Of a stretch of DNA of 64,000 bases, positions 40,385-50,051 are shown one piece after another (the stretch's first letter is position 1; each line of letters opens with the position of its first letter). Made by a program: the position numbers and the translations under genes. The notes under the pieces are model-generated. The model was not told where the DNA came from and did not search any database. It worked only from the letters and a program-made list of their open reading frames with translations. The stretch is from Blastococcus xanthinilyticus. GTDB lineage: Bacteria > Actinomycetota > Actinomycetes > Mycobacteriales > Geodermatophilaceae. Where the stretch lies: positions 186,001 to 250,000 of the forward strand of contig NZ_VNHW01000001.1 in NCBI RefSeq assembly GCF_008124835.1, given 5' to 3'.

Positions 40385-41011
40385 ATGGTCAAGATCGGCG
40401 ACATCACCCTCGACATCACGCAGCAGAACGTGGCCGTCGAACGCGCGCTGGCGCAGACGGACAACCCGCGGCATCGCTACCTGCTGCAGGTCTACCTCCG
40501 CCACCGGTACCTCGAGTCGGCCGGCCGCTGGGAGGAGATCCTCGACCCCCAGCTGACCGTCGACGTGCCGCACTACCGGTTCAGCCTCGCCGGCCGCCCG
40601 CACTTAGAGCTGCACGGCAAGGAGCAGGTCGGCGCCCTGTACAAGCACTGGACCGACACCGACCAGGCCGTCTTCTACGTGTCGGACGAGCAGGTCGCGG
40701 TGGGCGATCACATCGTGATGGGGCGAGGGATCAGCTGGCAGCAGACGATCGGGTCCGAGATCCCCGCCGACGCCGGGATCGACGTCGACCCTCAAGCGAT
40801 GTACTTGTCGAAGTCGGCCATCACCATGATCTGGCCCTACGACGACCGCGGCCTCCTGCTGGGCGAGGACGTCTGGGAGTTCGACCCCTCGGTGCGCGAG
40901 TACTTCGAGCTCGACCCGGCCGACGTGCTGACGGCCGAGCAGGCCGGGGAGCTGCTCGCCCCCTACATCGAGCCGATCCCGGCCTTCGACGACACCATGC
41001 TCCCCCGGTGA
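40385..41011 (+). CDS. SnoaL/NTF2-like protein
   Basis: A 208-residue soluble protein with an NTF2-like cone fold: RHRYLLQVYLRHRYLESAGR helix, EEILDPQLTVDVPHYRF, the strand EQVAVGDHIVMGRGISWQQ and a C-terminal extension with VWEFDPSVREYFELDPADVL. GGAG sits 8 nt before ATG 40385. First gene of a rightward pair with an alcohol dehydrogenase under a TetR operator. Such proteins may be cyclases, dehydratases or binding proteins; nothing in the sequence identifies the reaction. Confidence 0.75.
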   Translation: MVKIGDITLDITQQNVAVERALAQTDNPRHRYLLQVYLRHRYLESAGRWEEILDPQLTVDVPHYRFSLAGRPHLELHGKEQVGALYKHWTDTDQAVFYVSDEQVAVGDHIVMGRGISWQQTIGSEIPADAGIDVDPQAMYLSKSAITMIWPYDDRGLLLGEDVWEFDPSVREYFELDPADVLTAEQAGELLAPYIEPIPAFDDTMLPR

Positions 41012-41025
41012 GGAATGACGACACG

Positions 41026-42207
41026 ATGAGAGCCGTCGTCTGCCACGAGACGAAGCTCGAGGTCGCCGAGGTCCCGGCACCGCGGCCGGCGAAGGGCCAG
41101 GTGCTGCTCGACGTCCTCAGCTGCGGCATCTGCGGATCGGATCTGCACGCCCGCGTCCACGCCGACCAGCAGGCCGACGCGCTGGCCGAGGTCGGCTACG
41201 ACGGCGCCATGCGGACCGGCCAGCGCGTCGTCATGGGCCACGAGTTCGTCGGTCGGGTCGCCGCCTACGGGCCGGGGTGCGCGGAGAAGATCCCGGTCGG
41301 CTCGACGGTGGTGGCGCTGCCGCTGGCGCGTGCCGGTGAGGACGTGCACGCCATCGGCATCTCCGCCTCTGCCCCCGGCGCCTACGCCGAGCAGGTCGTC
41401 GTCGAGGAAGCGATGATGATCCCGGTGCCCGACGGTCTCGCCCCCGAGGTCGCCGTGCTCACCGAGCCGATGGCGATCGGCTACCACGCCGTCCGGCGGG
41501 GCGAGGTCGGCAAGGACGACGTCGCGATCGTGATCGGCTGCGGCCCTGTCGGGCTCGCGATCATCGGCATGCTCAAGGCGCAGGGCGTCCGCACCGTCGT
41601 CGCCAGCGACCTCTCCCCCGGTCGGCGGGCGCTCGCGACGACGTTCGGCGCCGACGTCGTCGTCGACCCGCGCGAGACCTCGCCCTACGAGGCGGCCGGC
41701 GACCGCGGGTTCCTGACCGGCGTGGCGGCCAGGGTGAAGCTGGGCCTCGGTGCCATGCAGAAGCTCCGCCCCCTCCCTGTGCCGTGGCACGTCGTCTGGC
41801 GGGTGCTGGACAGGGCCGGCAAGACCGCGCCCGCGCGCCCGGTCGTCTTCGAGTGCGTCGGCGTCCCCGGCATGCTCGACGGCGTCATCACGCAGGCACC
41901 GCTCAGCTCGCGCGTCGTCGTGGCCGGGGTGTGCATGGTGCCCGACTCCATCCGCCCCACGATCGCCGTCAACAAGGAGATCGACCTGCGGTTCGTCGTC
42001 GGCTACTCACCCCTGGAGTTCCGCGACACCCTGCACATGATCGCTCGTGGCAAGGTCGACCCACGGCCGATGGTGACCGGCACGGTGGGGCTCGACGGGG
42101 TCGGCAACGCCTTCGACGCGCTCGGTGACCCGGAGGCGCACGCCAAGATCCTCATCGACCCCCGGAGCTCGGCGACCTCTCCTCAGCAGCCTGCCGTTCC
42201 ACGGTAG
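41026..42207 (+). CDS. zinc-dependent medium-chain alcohol dehydrogenase
   Basis: A 393-residue MDR enzyme: catalytic zinc ligands Cys36 (or Cys33) and the GHE motif (His72, Glu73), proton-relay region SDLHAR, and NAD-binding GCGPVGLAIIGML near residue 168. The four-cysteine lobe that binds structural zinc in classical alcohol dehydrogenases is missing: the GPGCAEKIPVGSTVVALPLA stretch leads straight to YAEQVVV. An insert of about 45 residues around 218-262 (RVKLGLGAMQKL...) lies in the cofactor domain. Probably oxidises a secondary alcohol. 14 nt after the SnoaL-like gene. Confidence 0.88.
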   Translation: MRAVVCHETKLEVAEVPAPRPAKGQVLLDVLSCGICGSDLHARVHADQQADALAEVGYDGAMRTGQRVVMGHEFVGRVAAYGPGCAEKIPVGSTVVALPLARAGEDVHAIGISASAPGAYAEQVVVEEAMMIPVPDGLAPEVAVLTEPMAIGYHAVRRGEVGKDDVAIVIGCGPVGLAIIGMLKAQGVRTVVASDLSPGRRALATTFGADVVVDPRETSPYEAAGDRGFLTGVAARVKLGLGAMQKLRPLPVPWHVVWRVLDRAGKTAPARPVVFECVGVPGMLDGVITQAPLSSRVVVAGVCMVPDSIRPTIAVNKEIDLRFVVGYSPLEFRDTLHMIARGKVDPRPMVTGTVGLDGVGNAFDALGDPEAHAKILIDPRSSATSPQQPAVPR

Positions 42208-42219
42208 CCACGAACTCGC

Positions 42220-42260
42220 CCATCTGCGGCGCCGTTCCCGGGGGACGGCGCCGCAGGTGG
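42220..42260. terminator. bidirectional hairpin terminator
   Basis: CTGCGGCGCCGT (42224-42235) pairs perfectly with ACGGCGCCGCAG (42245-42256) around a 9-nt loop, and CCA/TGG flanks extend the stem past one T:G pair. It separates the alcohol dehydrogenase from the convergent ABC operon. Confidence 0.8.
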
Positions 42261-42293
42261 CGCAGAGGTCTTCCCGCAGGGCGGAGCTGCCGG

Positions 42294-43340
42294 CTACGAC
42301 GACGACGCGGCGGTAGACCGCTCGTCGAGGGAGGCAGGCGCCTCGGGAGCGTCGACGGGGAAGTGACAGGCGATGAAGTGGTCGGGGCCGATCTCGCGGA
42401 CCAGCGGCTCCTCGGCGGCGCACCGTTCCTGCGCCTTGGGGCAGCGGGTCCGGAAGCGGCACCCGGATGGCGGGTCGATCGGTGACGGCACGTCGCCCTC
42501 GAGCGGCGCCGAGGGCGCCCGGGCCTCCGGATCCGGTCGAGGGACCGAAGCCAGCAGCGCATTCGTGTACGGGTGCGCCGGCCGCGCGTAGACGGCGTCG
42601 GCCGTGCCCACCTCGCAGATCTTGCCGAGGTACATGACGGCCACGCGGTCGCTGATGTTCTTGACCACGGCGAGATCGTGGGCGATGAACAGCATGGTCA
42701 GCCCGTACCGGGCCTTCATGTCCTCGAGCAGGTTGAGGATCTGCGCCTGCACCGAGACGTCGAGCGCCGAGACCGGCTCGTCGCAGATCAGCACGTCCGG
42801 ATCCAGGACCAGCGACCGGGCGATGCAGATGCGCTGGCACTGCCCGCCGGAGAACTGGTGGGCGCGGCGGTCACCCGACGTCTCCGGGTCCAGCCCCACC
42901 GCGTCGAGGAGTTCGTCGACGCGCTTGCGGCTCTCGGCGGCATCGGCGTCCGGGCGCCAGATCGACAGCCCCTCGCCGATGATGTCCCGCACCTTGCGCC
43001 GCGGGTTCAGCGACGAGATCGGGTCCTGGAAGATCATCTGCAGCTGCGTGCGGGTCCGCCGCAACGCCTCACCCGACAACCCGGTCAAGTCGGCTCCCCG
43101 CAGCCGGACCGAGCCACCGGTCGGCCGGGGCACCTGCATGACGGCCCGCCCGGTCGTCGACTTGCCGCAGCCGGACTCGCCGACCAGGCCCAGGGTCTCT
43201 CCTTCGGCGAGGTCGAAGCTGACGCTGGAGACGGCGTGCACCTTGCGACCACCGCCGAGGGGGAACTCGACGACGAGATCCTCCACGGACAGCACGATGT
43301 CCTCGCGATCACGCAGGTGCGCGGTGCCGCTGCCGGCCAT
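42294..43340 (-). CDS. oligopeptide-type ABC importer ATP-binding protein (OppF/DppF type)
   Basis: A 348-residue ATPase: Walker A GESGCGKSTTGRAV near residues 55-68, Q-loop in MIFQDPISSLNPR, signature HQFSGGQCQRICIAR, Walker B VLICDEPVSALDV, and the C-terminal OppD/F cysteine cluster (CRFRTRCPKAQERC) that binds an iron-sulfur cluster in relatives. The signature has GGQCQR rather than the usual GGQRQR. Last gene of a five-gene leftward operon; its ATG overlaps the preceding stop. Confidence 0.92.
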   Translation of the reverse strand: MAGSGTAHLRDREDIVLSVEDLVVEFPLGGGRKVHAVSSVSFDLAEGETLGLVGESGCGKSTTGRAVMQVPRPTGGSVRLRGADLTGLSGEALRRTRTQLQMIFQDPISSLNPRRKVRDIIGEGLSIWRPDADAAESRKRVDELLDAVGLDPETSGDRRAHQFSGGQCQRICIARSLVLDPDVLICDEPVSALDVSVQAQILNLLEDMKARYGLTMLFIAHDLAVVKNISDRVAVMYLGKICEVGTADAVYARPAHPYTNALLASVPRPDPEARAPSAPLEGDVPSPIDPPSGCRFRTRCPKAQERCAAEEPLVREIGPDHFIACHFPVDAPEAPASLDERSTAASSS

Positions 43341-44461
43341 CAGGCGCTCGCCTTCGTCAGGGTGCTCATGTCGATGCCGGCAGCGGTGCGGCCGGCGCGC
43401 GCGTTGCGCTGTCGTGCCTCGTCCCCGGCGGGCGTGCCGACGGGGAAGAAACAGCGGAACTCGTGCCGGGGCTCGTCGTCGGTGAACAGGGGTGGATTCT
43501 CCTCCAGGCAGCGGGGCTGGGCGTTGGCGCAGCGGGGAGCGAAGCGGCACCCGACCGGCAGCTTGGCGAGGTCCGGCGGCCGCCCCGGGATCGCGTCCAG
43601 CCGGGTGTGGCTGGGGTTCTCGATGCGCGGGATCGAGCGCATCAGCGCCTCGGTGTAGGGGTGGCGCATCGACCGGAACAACGTGCGCGTCGGGGCCTTC
43701 TCGACGATCTGGCCCGCGTACATGACCGCGATCTCGTCGGTCCGGTTGGCCACGACGCCGAGGTCGTGGGTGACCAGGACCATGCTCATGTGGCGTTCCT
43801 GCTGCTGGCGCGCCAGGAGGTCGAGGATCTGCGCCTGGACGGTCACGTCGAGCGCCGTCGTCGGCTCGTCGGCGAGCAGCAGCTTCGGGCTGCACGACAG
43901 GGCGATGGCGATGGTGACGCGCTGGCGCATCCCACCGGAGAGCTGGTGCGGGTACTCCGCCAACCGGCGTTCGGGTGCTGGGATGCCCACCGAGCGCAGC
44001 AGGTCCACCGCCTGGACCTGAGCCTCCTTGCGGCCGAGGTCGAGATGCTCGCGCAGCGCCTCGGTGATCTGCCGGCCGATCTTCACGACCGGGTTGAGCG
44101 AGGTCATCGGATCCTGGAAGACCATCGCCAGCTGCGGGCCCCAGTACTCGCGCATCTGCTTGTTCGTCAGCGCCCGCAGATCACGCTCCTCGAAGAGGAT
44201 CTCGCCGTCGGCCGGTAGCGCGGCCCGCTTGGGCAGCAGGTTCATCACCGACCGGGAGAGCACGGTCTTCCCCGACCCCGACTCGCCGACGATCCCGAGC
44301 GTGCGCCCCCGGTCGACGGCGATCGAGACGCCGTCGACGGCCCGCACGATCCCGCGCGGGGTATCGAAAAGGGTGTGCAGGTCCCGGACCTCGAGCAGCG
44401 GCCCGCCACCCTCCGGGCCCCCGGGCCGGGATGCACTCCCGGCGGCAGCGATGGGGGTCAC
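43340..44461 (-). CDS. oligopeptide-type ABC importer ATP-binding protein (OppD/DppD type)
   Basis: A 373-residue ATPase: Walker [22 protein letters not shown]-loop [13 protein letters not shown], signature [20 protein letters not shown], Walker [21 protein letters not shown], and a C-terminal cysteine motif [14 protein letters not shown]. With the second ATPase it forms the heterodimeric motor. GTG 44461 overlaps the permease stop (GTGA) and its own stop overlaps the next ATG. Confidence 0.92.
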   Translation of the reverse strand: MTPIAAAGSASRPGGPEGGGPLLEVRDLHTLFDTPRGIVRAVDGVSIAVDRGRTLGIVGESGSGKTVLSRSVMNLLPKRAALPADGEILFEERDLRALTNKQMREYWGPQLAMVFQDPMTSLNPVVKIGRQITEALREHLDLGRKEAQVQAVDLLRSVGIPAPERRLAEYPHQLSGGMRQRVTIAIALSCSPKLLLADEPTTALDVTVQAQILDLLARQQQERHMSMVLVTHDLGVVANRTDEIAVMYAGQIVEKAPTRTLFRSMRHPYTEALMRSIPRIENPSHTRLDAIPGRPPDLAKLPVGCRFAPRCANAQPRCLEENPPLFTDDEPRHEFRCFFPVGTPAGDEARQRNARAGRTAAGIDMSTLTKASA

Positions 44462-45441
44462 AGGTTCGCCTCCCGGACGTCGAACCGGCTGCGGAGGACG
44501 TCGCCGACGAAGTTCAGCGACAGCACGGTCAGGAACATGACCACCGACGGGATCAGGGCGATGTGGGCATCGCTGTCCAGGTAGCGCCGACCTTCGGCGA
44601 TCATCGACCCCCACGTCGCAGCCGGCGCCTGGACGCTCAGACCCAGGAAGGCCAGCGAGCCCTCCAGGACGATGACCACGCCGAGAGCGATCAGCCCGAA
44701 GGCGGCCACCGGGAGGATGACGTTGGGCATGATCTCCCGGAACAGGATCCGCCGTGTCCGGGCGCCCAGCAGGCCGGCGGCGAGCACGTACTCGCGCTGG
44801 CTCACCGCCAGCGTCGTGGCCCGTGCCACCCGCGCGTAGAAGGGGATGGACACGAAGGCGATCACCGCGGTGATCGCAGTCAGGCTCTGGCCGACGAAGG
44901 CGACGAGGGCGAGCAGCAGCACCAGGGCCGGGAAGGCCAGGATGACGTCGACCGCAGCCATGACCACCGTCTCGATCCTGCCGCGAAAGTAGCCGACGAC
45001 CATGCCCAGCGTCCCGCCGACCACGATGCCGGTGACGACCGCCGCGATGCTGATGATCAGGGACACGCGCGCCCCGTACGCGAGCCGGGAGGCGATGTCG
45101 CGGCCGAGGCCGTCGGTGCCCAGCAGGTGGCCGGCGGTGAACGGCGGAGCCTGCCGGTTGGGGATGTCGATGGCGTCCGGTCCCGGGATCGGCAGCCAGG
45201 GTGCGGTGATCGCGACGACCACCACGAGGACGAGCCAGGCCAGGCACGAGTAGAACAGCACGCCCGCCTTCCGGCGGCGCCGGCGCTGAGCCGGCTCCGG
45301 CGAGGGCTCCGTGGTCGCGGCGGCGTTGCCGAACTGGCCGGCCTGCAGCTCCGCCGCCGACGTGGCCGACGAGGTCGCCTGCTCGCTGTCGGCTCCGACG
45401 AGCCTGCCGGGGCGGTTCGGGGCCGGCTCAGGCGCGGGCAC
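44458..45441 (-). CDS. oligopeptide-type ABC importer permease (OppC/DppC type)
   Basis: A 327-residue permease with a long charged cytoplasmic N-terminus (about 58 residues), then six helices. HLLGTDGLGRDIASRLAYGA is the diagnostic OppC N-terminal motif; the ATPase-contact loop is QREYVLAAGLLGARTRRIL (EAA-type). It overlaps the other permease by 14 nt. Confidence 0.92.
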   Translation of the reverse strand: MPAPEPAPNRPGRLVGADSEQATSSATSAAELQAGQFGNAAATTEPSPEPAQRRRRRKAGVLFYSCLAWLVLVVVVAITAPWLPIPGPDAIDIPNRQAPPFTAGHLLGTDGLGRDIASRLAYGARVSLIISIAAVVTGIVVGGTLGMVVGYFRGRIETVVMAAVDVILAFPALVLLLALVAFVGQSLTAITAVIAFVSIPFYARVARATTLAVSQREYVLAAGLLGARTRRILFREIMPNVILPVAAFGLIALGVVIVLEGSLAFLGLSVQAPAATWGSMIAEGRRYLDSDAHIALIPSVVMFLTVLSLNFVGDVLRSRFDVREANL

Positions 45442-46393
45442 GGGCGGCTCCCGATCGGATGCGCGGGTCGAGGAACGTGTAGAGCACGTCGACGACGAAG
45501 TTGACCACCACGAACGTCACGGCCAGCAGCAGCACGACGCCCTGCACCATCAGGAGGTCGCGGCTGTTGATCGCGTCGAACAGCAGCCGGCCCACCCCCG
45601 GCAGCGCGAAGATCGTCTCGATGATGACCGTCCCGCTCAGCAACGTGCCGACCTGCAGGCCTGCCACGGTCAGCAGGGAGAAGGACGACGGGCGCAGTGC
45701 ATGCCGGAAGAGGATGCGCGAGGTCGGCAACCCCTTGGCGCGAGCCAGCAGGACGTGGTCCTCCTGCAGCGTGGCGATCATATCGGTGCGCAGCAGCCGG
45801 GTGAACACCGCGATGTTGCTCACCGACAGCGCCAGGGCCGGCAGGAACACCGCCCGGAGGTTGTCGCCGAGGCCGTCGGACAGCCGGCTCCACCCGGTGG
45901 CCGGGAAGAGGCCCAGCCCGACGGAGAAGGCGGCGATGAGGATGAGCGCGAAGATGAAGTTCGGCAGGGCCAGCAAGCCGAACGTGGCGCCGGTGACGGT
46001 GCGGTCGAAGCGCCCACCGGAACGGTAGGCGCTGAACACGCCGAGCGGGACAGCGACCACCAGCGCCAGTACCAGCGAGACCCCCATCAGCTCGAGGGTC
46101 ACCGGCAAGCGTTCCAGGATGGCCCCGGTGACCTCCTGCCGAGTGATGTACGACATGCCGAGATCACCCTGCACGGCATCACCGAGCCACGCGAGGTAGC
46201 GCACCGGCAGAGGCTGGTCCAACCCGAGGTCGGCACGGACGGCGGCGATCGCCTCCGCGGATGCCGCCCCGCCGCCGAGGACCAGCAGGGCGGGATCCCC
46301 GGGGAGGAGGCTGAGCAGCAGGTAGGTGAGCAACGACACCGCCAGCAGCACCGGTATCAAGGTCAGCAACTTCTTGGCGATGAGTCCACCCAC
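45428..46393 (-). CDS. oligopeptide-type ABC importer permease (OppB/DppB type)
   Basis: A 321-residue permease: KKLLTLIPVLLAVSLLTYLL first helix, LLPGDPALLVLGG, VRADLGLDQPLPVRYLAWLG and GDLGMSYITRQEV are the OppB family landmarks, with ARAKGLPTSRILFRHALRPS as the ATPase-contact loop. GTG 46393 start. Second gene of the operon after the binding protein. Confidence 0.92.
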   Translation of the reverse strand: MGGLIAKKLLTLIPVLLAVSLLTYLLLSLLPGDPALLVLGGGAASAEAIAAVRADLGLDQPLPVRYLAWLGDAVQGDLGMSYITRQEVTGAILERLPVTLELMGVSLVLALVVAVPLGVFSAYRSGGRFDRTVTGATFGLLALPNFIFALILIAAFSVGLGLFPATGWSRLSDGLGDNLRAVFLPALALSVSNIAVFTRLLRTDMIATLQEDHVLLARAKGLPTSRILFRHALRPSSFSLLTVAGLQVGTLLSGTVIIETIFALPGVGRLLFDAINSRDLLMVQGVVLLLAVTFVVVNFVVDVLYTFLDPRIRSGAARARA

Positions 46394-46444
46394 GGTGTGC
46401 GCTCCGTCTCCTTCCCCGGGGATTCGTTAAGGGCTCCCTGTCGA

Positions 46445-48193
46445 TCACTCGGCGAGCCAAACCTGGCCCCACATCGTGCTACCGCCCTGGAAGAGCCCGA
46501 GGCCCACGCCGTCGGCGCCGCCGGGGAGCTGCCAGTCCGAGAGGTTCTGCACCGCCGGGTCGACACCGAATGCCGCGACCGTCGAGGAGACCCAGAGGAC
46601 CGGCACGTTCTCGGCCAGCTCGAGGCCGATCTCCTCCACCGCCGCTCGACGCGCCTCCTCGTCGGTGGTGGTGGCGAGCACGGCCAGCTGCTCGTCGAGA
46701 GTTTCGCTGGTGTAGTTGGTGAAGTTCAGCGGCTGCAGCGGCACCGGACCGAACTCGTTCTTGAGGATGTTGAACGGGTCACCCTCGGCGCTCGTCCGCC
46801 AGCAGTTCGCCAGGTAGTCGCCGGCGAATGCCGGGTCCGACGCCGGCGACCCCACCGCGTTCCCGATGTGCGTAGCCTGGTCCACCGAGTTGACGGCCAC
46901 CTCGACCCCGATGTTGCTCCAGAACGCCTGATAGGCCTGGGCCAGCTCGGTCAGGCTCGGGTCGGGCTGGCAGTTGTACTGGACCGTGACGGGCTCGCCG
47001 GCGGCCTTGCCGTCCGAGCGCTCGGGGTCGTCGATGTACTCCTGCAGGAGTTCGGTGGCCCGCTCCGGGTCGTACGCGGGATAGGCCTCGGCGACCGCTT
47101 CCGAGTAGTAGGGGCTGTCCTCGGTGAAGAACTGCGTCCTCGGCTCGGTGATCCCGGTCCCGCCCAGCACCTCGATCAGCTGCTCCCGGTCGGCCGCGTG
47201 CGCCAGTGCCTGCCGCACCCGGACGTCGTCCAGTGGTGCCGCGAGGGTGTTGAGGATGGTGGTGCCGCCGTTGTTCCCGAGGAACGTGTGGAGTGCGATC
47301 TCGCCGTCGGCCGCGGCGTCCTGCGCCTGGCCGACGATGCTCTCCCGCAGCGTCTGGAAGGCATCCACGTCACCGGAGAGCATGCTCTGGAGGCGGGAGT
47401 CCTCGTCCGGGATCGGCCGGAAGACGATCTCGTCTAGGTAGGGGCCGAGCCCGAGGTCCGTCCCCCAGTAGCTCTCGTTCGCCGTGACGGTCAGCCGGTC
47501 GTCGCGCACCCAGCTCTCGAACACGAAGGGCCCGGTGCCCACCGGCTCGGCGTTCGCCTCCTCGGGACCGAGCGCGGAGAAGTTCTCCATGGAGAACGGC
47601 ATGCCGGCCGTGGTGGTCAGCAGCGCGGGGAACGCGGCGTTCGGCCGGGCCAGGTCGTACCGGACGGTGAGCGGGTCCACCGCAGCGACGCTGGCCACCT
47701 CGGAGAGCACGCCCGCCAGGTTCGAGGTCGGCTCTTTGAGCACCGCCACGTTCTGGGCGACGACATCGGCGGTCAGTGCGCTGCCGTCGTGGAAGGTGAC
47801 GCCCTCGCGGAGGGTGAACGTCCAGGCGGTGAAGTCCTCGTTGGGCTCGAAGGACTCGGCGAGGTAGGGCTCGAAGGAACCTTCACCGGTCCCGATGACC
47901 AACGGGTCGTAGATGGAGTACATGACGTTGAAGCCCGGGGCGGACGGGGCGCTGATCCCCGGCTGCCAGCCGTTCGTCTCGCCTTCGAGGGCGACGGTGA
48001 GACTGCCGCCCTGCTGCGGTTCTCCCTGGGGCTCCGGGTTGGCCCCCGGGTCGACGGCTTCGGCGCCGTCGCCCGACCCGCTCGGGTCGTCGCCGCCGCT
48101 GCACGCGGAGGTGGCCAGGGCGAGCGCTGCCAGCGCCGCGCCCACGCGGACGGCCGCCCCCGTCCGTCGCCGCCTGTTCGTCCGGTACGTCAC
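46445..48193 (-). CDS. extracellular substrate-binding lipoprotein (family 5)
   Basis: A 582-residue solute-binding protein of the Opp/Dpp/nickel family. The N-terminus has an Arg-rich n-region, a hydrophobic stretch and a lipobox ending TSAC with the lipid Cys31, followed by an acidic Ser/Gly linker. Mature features include YDPLVIGTGEGSFEPYLAES, FTLREGVTFHDGSALTADVV, GTGPFVFESWVRDD and DVRVRQALAHAADREQLIEV, all typical. Ligand may be a peptide or another small polar compound; the flanking catabolic genes hint at a pathway substrate. First gene of the importer operon. Confidence 0.92.
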   Translation of the reverse strand: MTYRTNRRRRTGAAVRVGAALAALALATSACSGGDDPSGSGDGAEAVDPGANPEPQGEPQQGGSLTVALEGETNGWQPGISAPSAPGFNVMYSIYDPLVIGTGEGSFEPYLAESFEPNEDFTAWTFTLREGVTFHDGSALTADVVAQNVAVLKEPTSNLAGVLSEVASVAAVDPLTVRYDLARPNAAFPALLTTTAGMPFSMENFSALGPEEANAEPVGTGPFVFESWVRDDRLTVTANESYWGTDLGLGPYLDEIVFRPIPDEDSRLQSMLSGDVDAFQTLRESIVGQAQDAAADGEIALHTFLGNNGGTTILNTLAAPLDDVRVRQALAHAADREQLIEVLGGTGITEPRTQFFTEDSPYYSEAVAEAYPAYDPERATELLQEYIDDPERSDGKAAGEPVTVQYNCQPDPSLTELAQAYQAFWSNIGVEVAVNSVDQATHIGNAVGSPASDPAFAGDYLANCWRTSAEGDPFNILKNEFGPVPLQPLNFTNYTSETLDEQLAVLATTTDEEARRAAVEEIGLELAENVPVLWVSSTVAAFGVDPAVQNLSDWQLPGGADGVGLGLFQGGSTMWGQVWLAE

Positions 48194-48391
48194 ATGCCTC
48201 TCCCTGCTGCTGAGTGGTGCGGGTGGACACCGTCGCCGGTCGCCGGCCCGTCACGCGTCTGTGAGCCAGACCACGTGTGTAACAGTCGACAGAGACGCTA
48301 CGCAACGTTCTGCGAAGTCGTAACCTGGTCGAGACCTGGGACGCCCGGGGGGCCGGTCGGACGCAGCCCGACCGGCCCCGGTGGCACGCGG

Positions 48392-49909
48392 TTACGGACG
48401 AGACGTCGCGCCGGCCGTGGCACCCGAGCGCCTCAGCTCGAGAGCAGGGTCGGCCAGCACGTCACCGAAGAGCTCGGCGTCCTTGGCGTAGTGGTTCTGC
48501 AGCTGCCACGGCGCCTGGTCGCCCTGCAGGAAGAGCTCGGAGCGAGCCCGCTCGAAGTAGCCCGACTGCATGTCGATGAAGGGCCGCGTGGCCATCGGGG
48601 TGTCCGGCAGCTGCGGCGTGACGGTCGTGAAGCCGTGCGTGCGCATGTGGTGCACCAGGCGGCTCACGAAGGACGAGACGCGATCGACCTTGAGCGTCCA
48701 GGAGGCGTTCGTGTAGCCGATCGCGAAGGCCATGTTCGGCACGCCGTCGAGCATCATCCCCTTGTAGGCGACGCGTTCGGGAAGGCGCACCCGCTCCCCA
48801 TCGACCGTGAAGGGGATCCCGCCCAGGGGCACCAGGTTCAGTCCGGTGGCGGCGACGACCACGTCGGCCTCGAGTTCCCGCCCCGACCGCAGCCGCAGCC
48901 CGGTGGGGGTGAACGACTCGATGTGGTCGGTGACGACGTCGGCCCTGCCTGCCTTGATGGAGGCGAAGAAGTCGCCGTCGGGCACCAGGCACATCCGCTG
49001 GTCCCAAGGGTCGTAGCTGGGCGTGAAGTGCGTGTCGACGTCGTAGCCCGCCGGCAGCAGCTTGACGGCCTGCGTGCGGATGCGCGCCTTCATCAGCTCG
49101 GGCCGCTTGCGGGAGAGCTGGTAGATGGCGGTCGACATCTTGATGTTCTTCCAGCGGATCGCCCGGTAGGCGCGGTCGGTGCGCAGCAGCTTGCGCAGCA
49201 GGCCGTCGATCGGGTCCCTGCCCGGCAGGGGCATCACGTAGGACGGCGACCGCTGCAGCATGGTGACGTGGTCGGCGCCGGCCTCAGCCATGGCGGGGAC
49301 CAGCGTCACCGCCGTGGCGCCGCTGCCGATCACGACGGCCCGCTTCCCGGTGAGGTCGAGGTCCTCGGGCCAGTGCTGCGCGTGCACGAACGTCCCGCCG
49401 AAGTCCTCCCGGGCCGGCCAGTCCGGCGTGTAGCCCTGGTCGTAGCGGTAGTAGCCCGAGCACATGTAGAGGAACTGGCAGGTCCACGTCGTGCGCTCGC
49501 CCGTGTCGGGGTTCTCGACCGCGACCGACCAGCGGGCCTGCTCGCCGGACCACTCGGCGGCCACGGCCCGCGAGCGGTAGCGGATGTGCTGGTCGACGCC
49601 GAACTGCCTGGCCGTGTCGCGCAGGTACTCCAGGATGTCGGGGCCGGAAGCGATCGCCTCCGCGCGCGGCCACGGGGCGAAGTCGAAGCCGAGCGTGAAC
49701 ATGTCCGAGTCCGACCGGATGCCGGGGTAGCGGAACTGGTCCCAGGTCCCCCCACTGGCCTCGCGCGCCTCGAGGACCACGTAGGACGTACCCGGCGCCT
49801 CCTCCTGCAGGTGGACGGCTGCACCGATGCCCGAGAGGCCGGCGCCCACGATCAGCACGTCGACGTGCTGGGTCCCGGGCTCGGGGGCGGGGGCGGGGGA
49901 CGTGGTCAT
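48392..49909 (-). CDS. FAD-containing monooxygenase, Baeyer-Villiger type
   Basis: A 505-residue class B flavoprotein monooxygenase. The first FAD motif is GAGLSG (residues 22-27), the Baeyer-Villiger/FMO fingerprint FxGxxxHxxxWP is FGGTFVHAQHWP (170-181), and the NADPH motif is GSGATA (195-200). The C-terminus shows ATGLNLVPLGG. Such enzymes insert oxygen next to a ketone to form an ester or lactone, or oxidise heteroatoms. AGGAGCTCC precedes ATG 49909, and a good promoter lies at 49967-49995. Divergent from the aldehyde dehydrogenase. Confidence 0.9.
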   Translation of the reverse strand: MTTSPAPAPEPGTQHVDVLIVGAGLSGIGAAVHLQEEAPGTSYVVLEAREASGGTWDQFRYPGIRSDSDMFTLGFDFAPWPRAEAIASGPDILEYLRDTARQFGVDQHIRYRSRAVAAEWSGEQARWSVAVENPDTGERTTWTCQFLYMCSGYYRYDQGYTPDWPAREDFGGTFVHAQHWPEDLDLTGKRAVVIGSGATAVTLVPAMAEAGADHVTMLQRSPSYVMPLPGRDPIDGLLRKLLRTDRAYRAIRWKNIKMSTAIYQLSRKRPELMKARIRTQAVKLLPAGYDVDTHFTPSYDPWDQRMCLVPDGDFFASIKAGRADVVTDHIESFTPTGLRLRSGRELEADVVVAATGLNLVPLGGIPFTVDGERVRLPERVAYKGMMLDGVPNMAFAIGYTNASWTLKVDRVSSFVSRLVHHMRTHGFTTVTPQLPDTPMATRPFIDMQSGYFERARSELFLQGDQAPWQLQNHYAKDAELFGDVLADPALELRRSGATAGATSRP

Positions 49910-49966
49910 GGAGCTCCTCGCGCAATGGTCGTCGGGGCGTCCGACGGGGATGTGCAACGAGTCACG

Positions 49967-49995
49967 AATATGTATCGTCCGGCGTGCTGGAGCAA
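49967..49995 (-). promoter_or_regulatory. promoter for the Baeyer-Villiger-type monooxygenase gene
   Basis: On the minus strand TTGCTC (49995-49990) and CATATT (49972-49967) are 17 bp apart. The gap is the AT-richest point of the region (gtcacgaatatgtatcg) and lies between divergent genes, so a shared operator is likely here. Confidence 0.5.
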
Positions 49996-50051
49996 CCCCC
50001 GACCGCGCCCCGGCAGTTCGTGGCCGGTGACCGCCGTCCCGAGGAGGAGCC

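Noticed and set aside
48194-48391. Possible promoter or riboswitch upstream of the substrate-binding lipoprotein
   Set aside because: No convincing -35/-10 pair at proper spacing and no recognisable conserved RNA fold.
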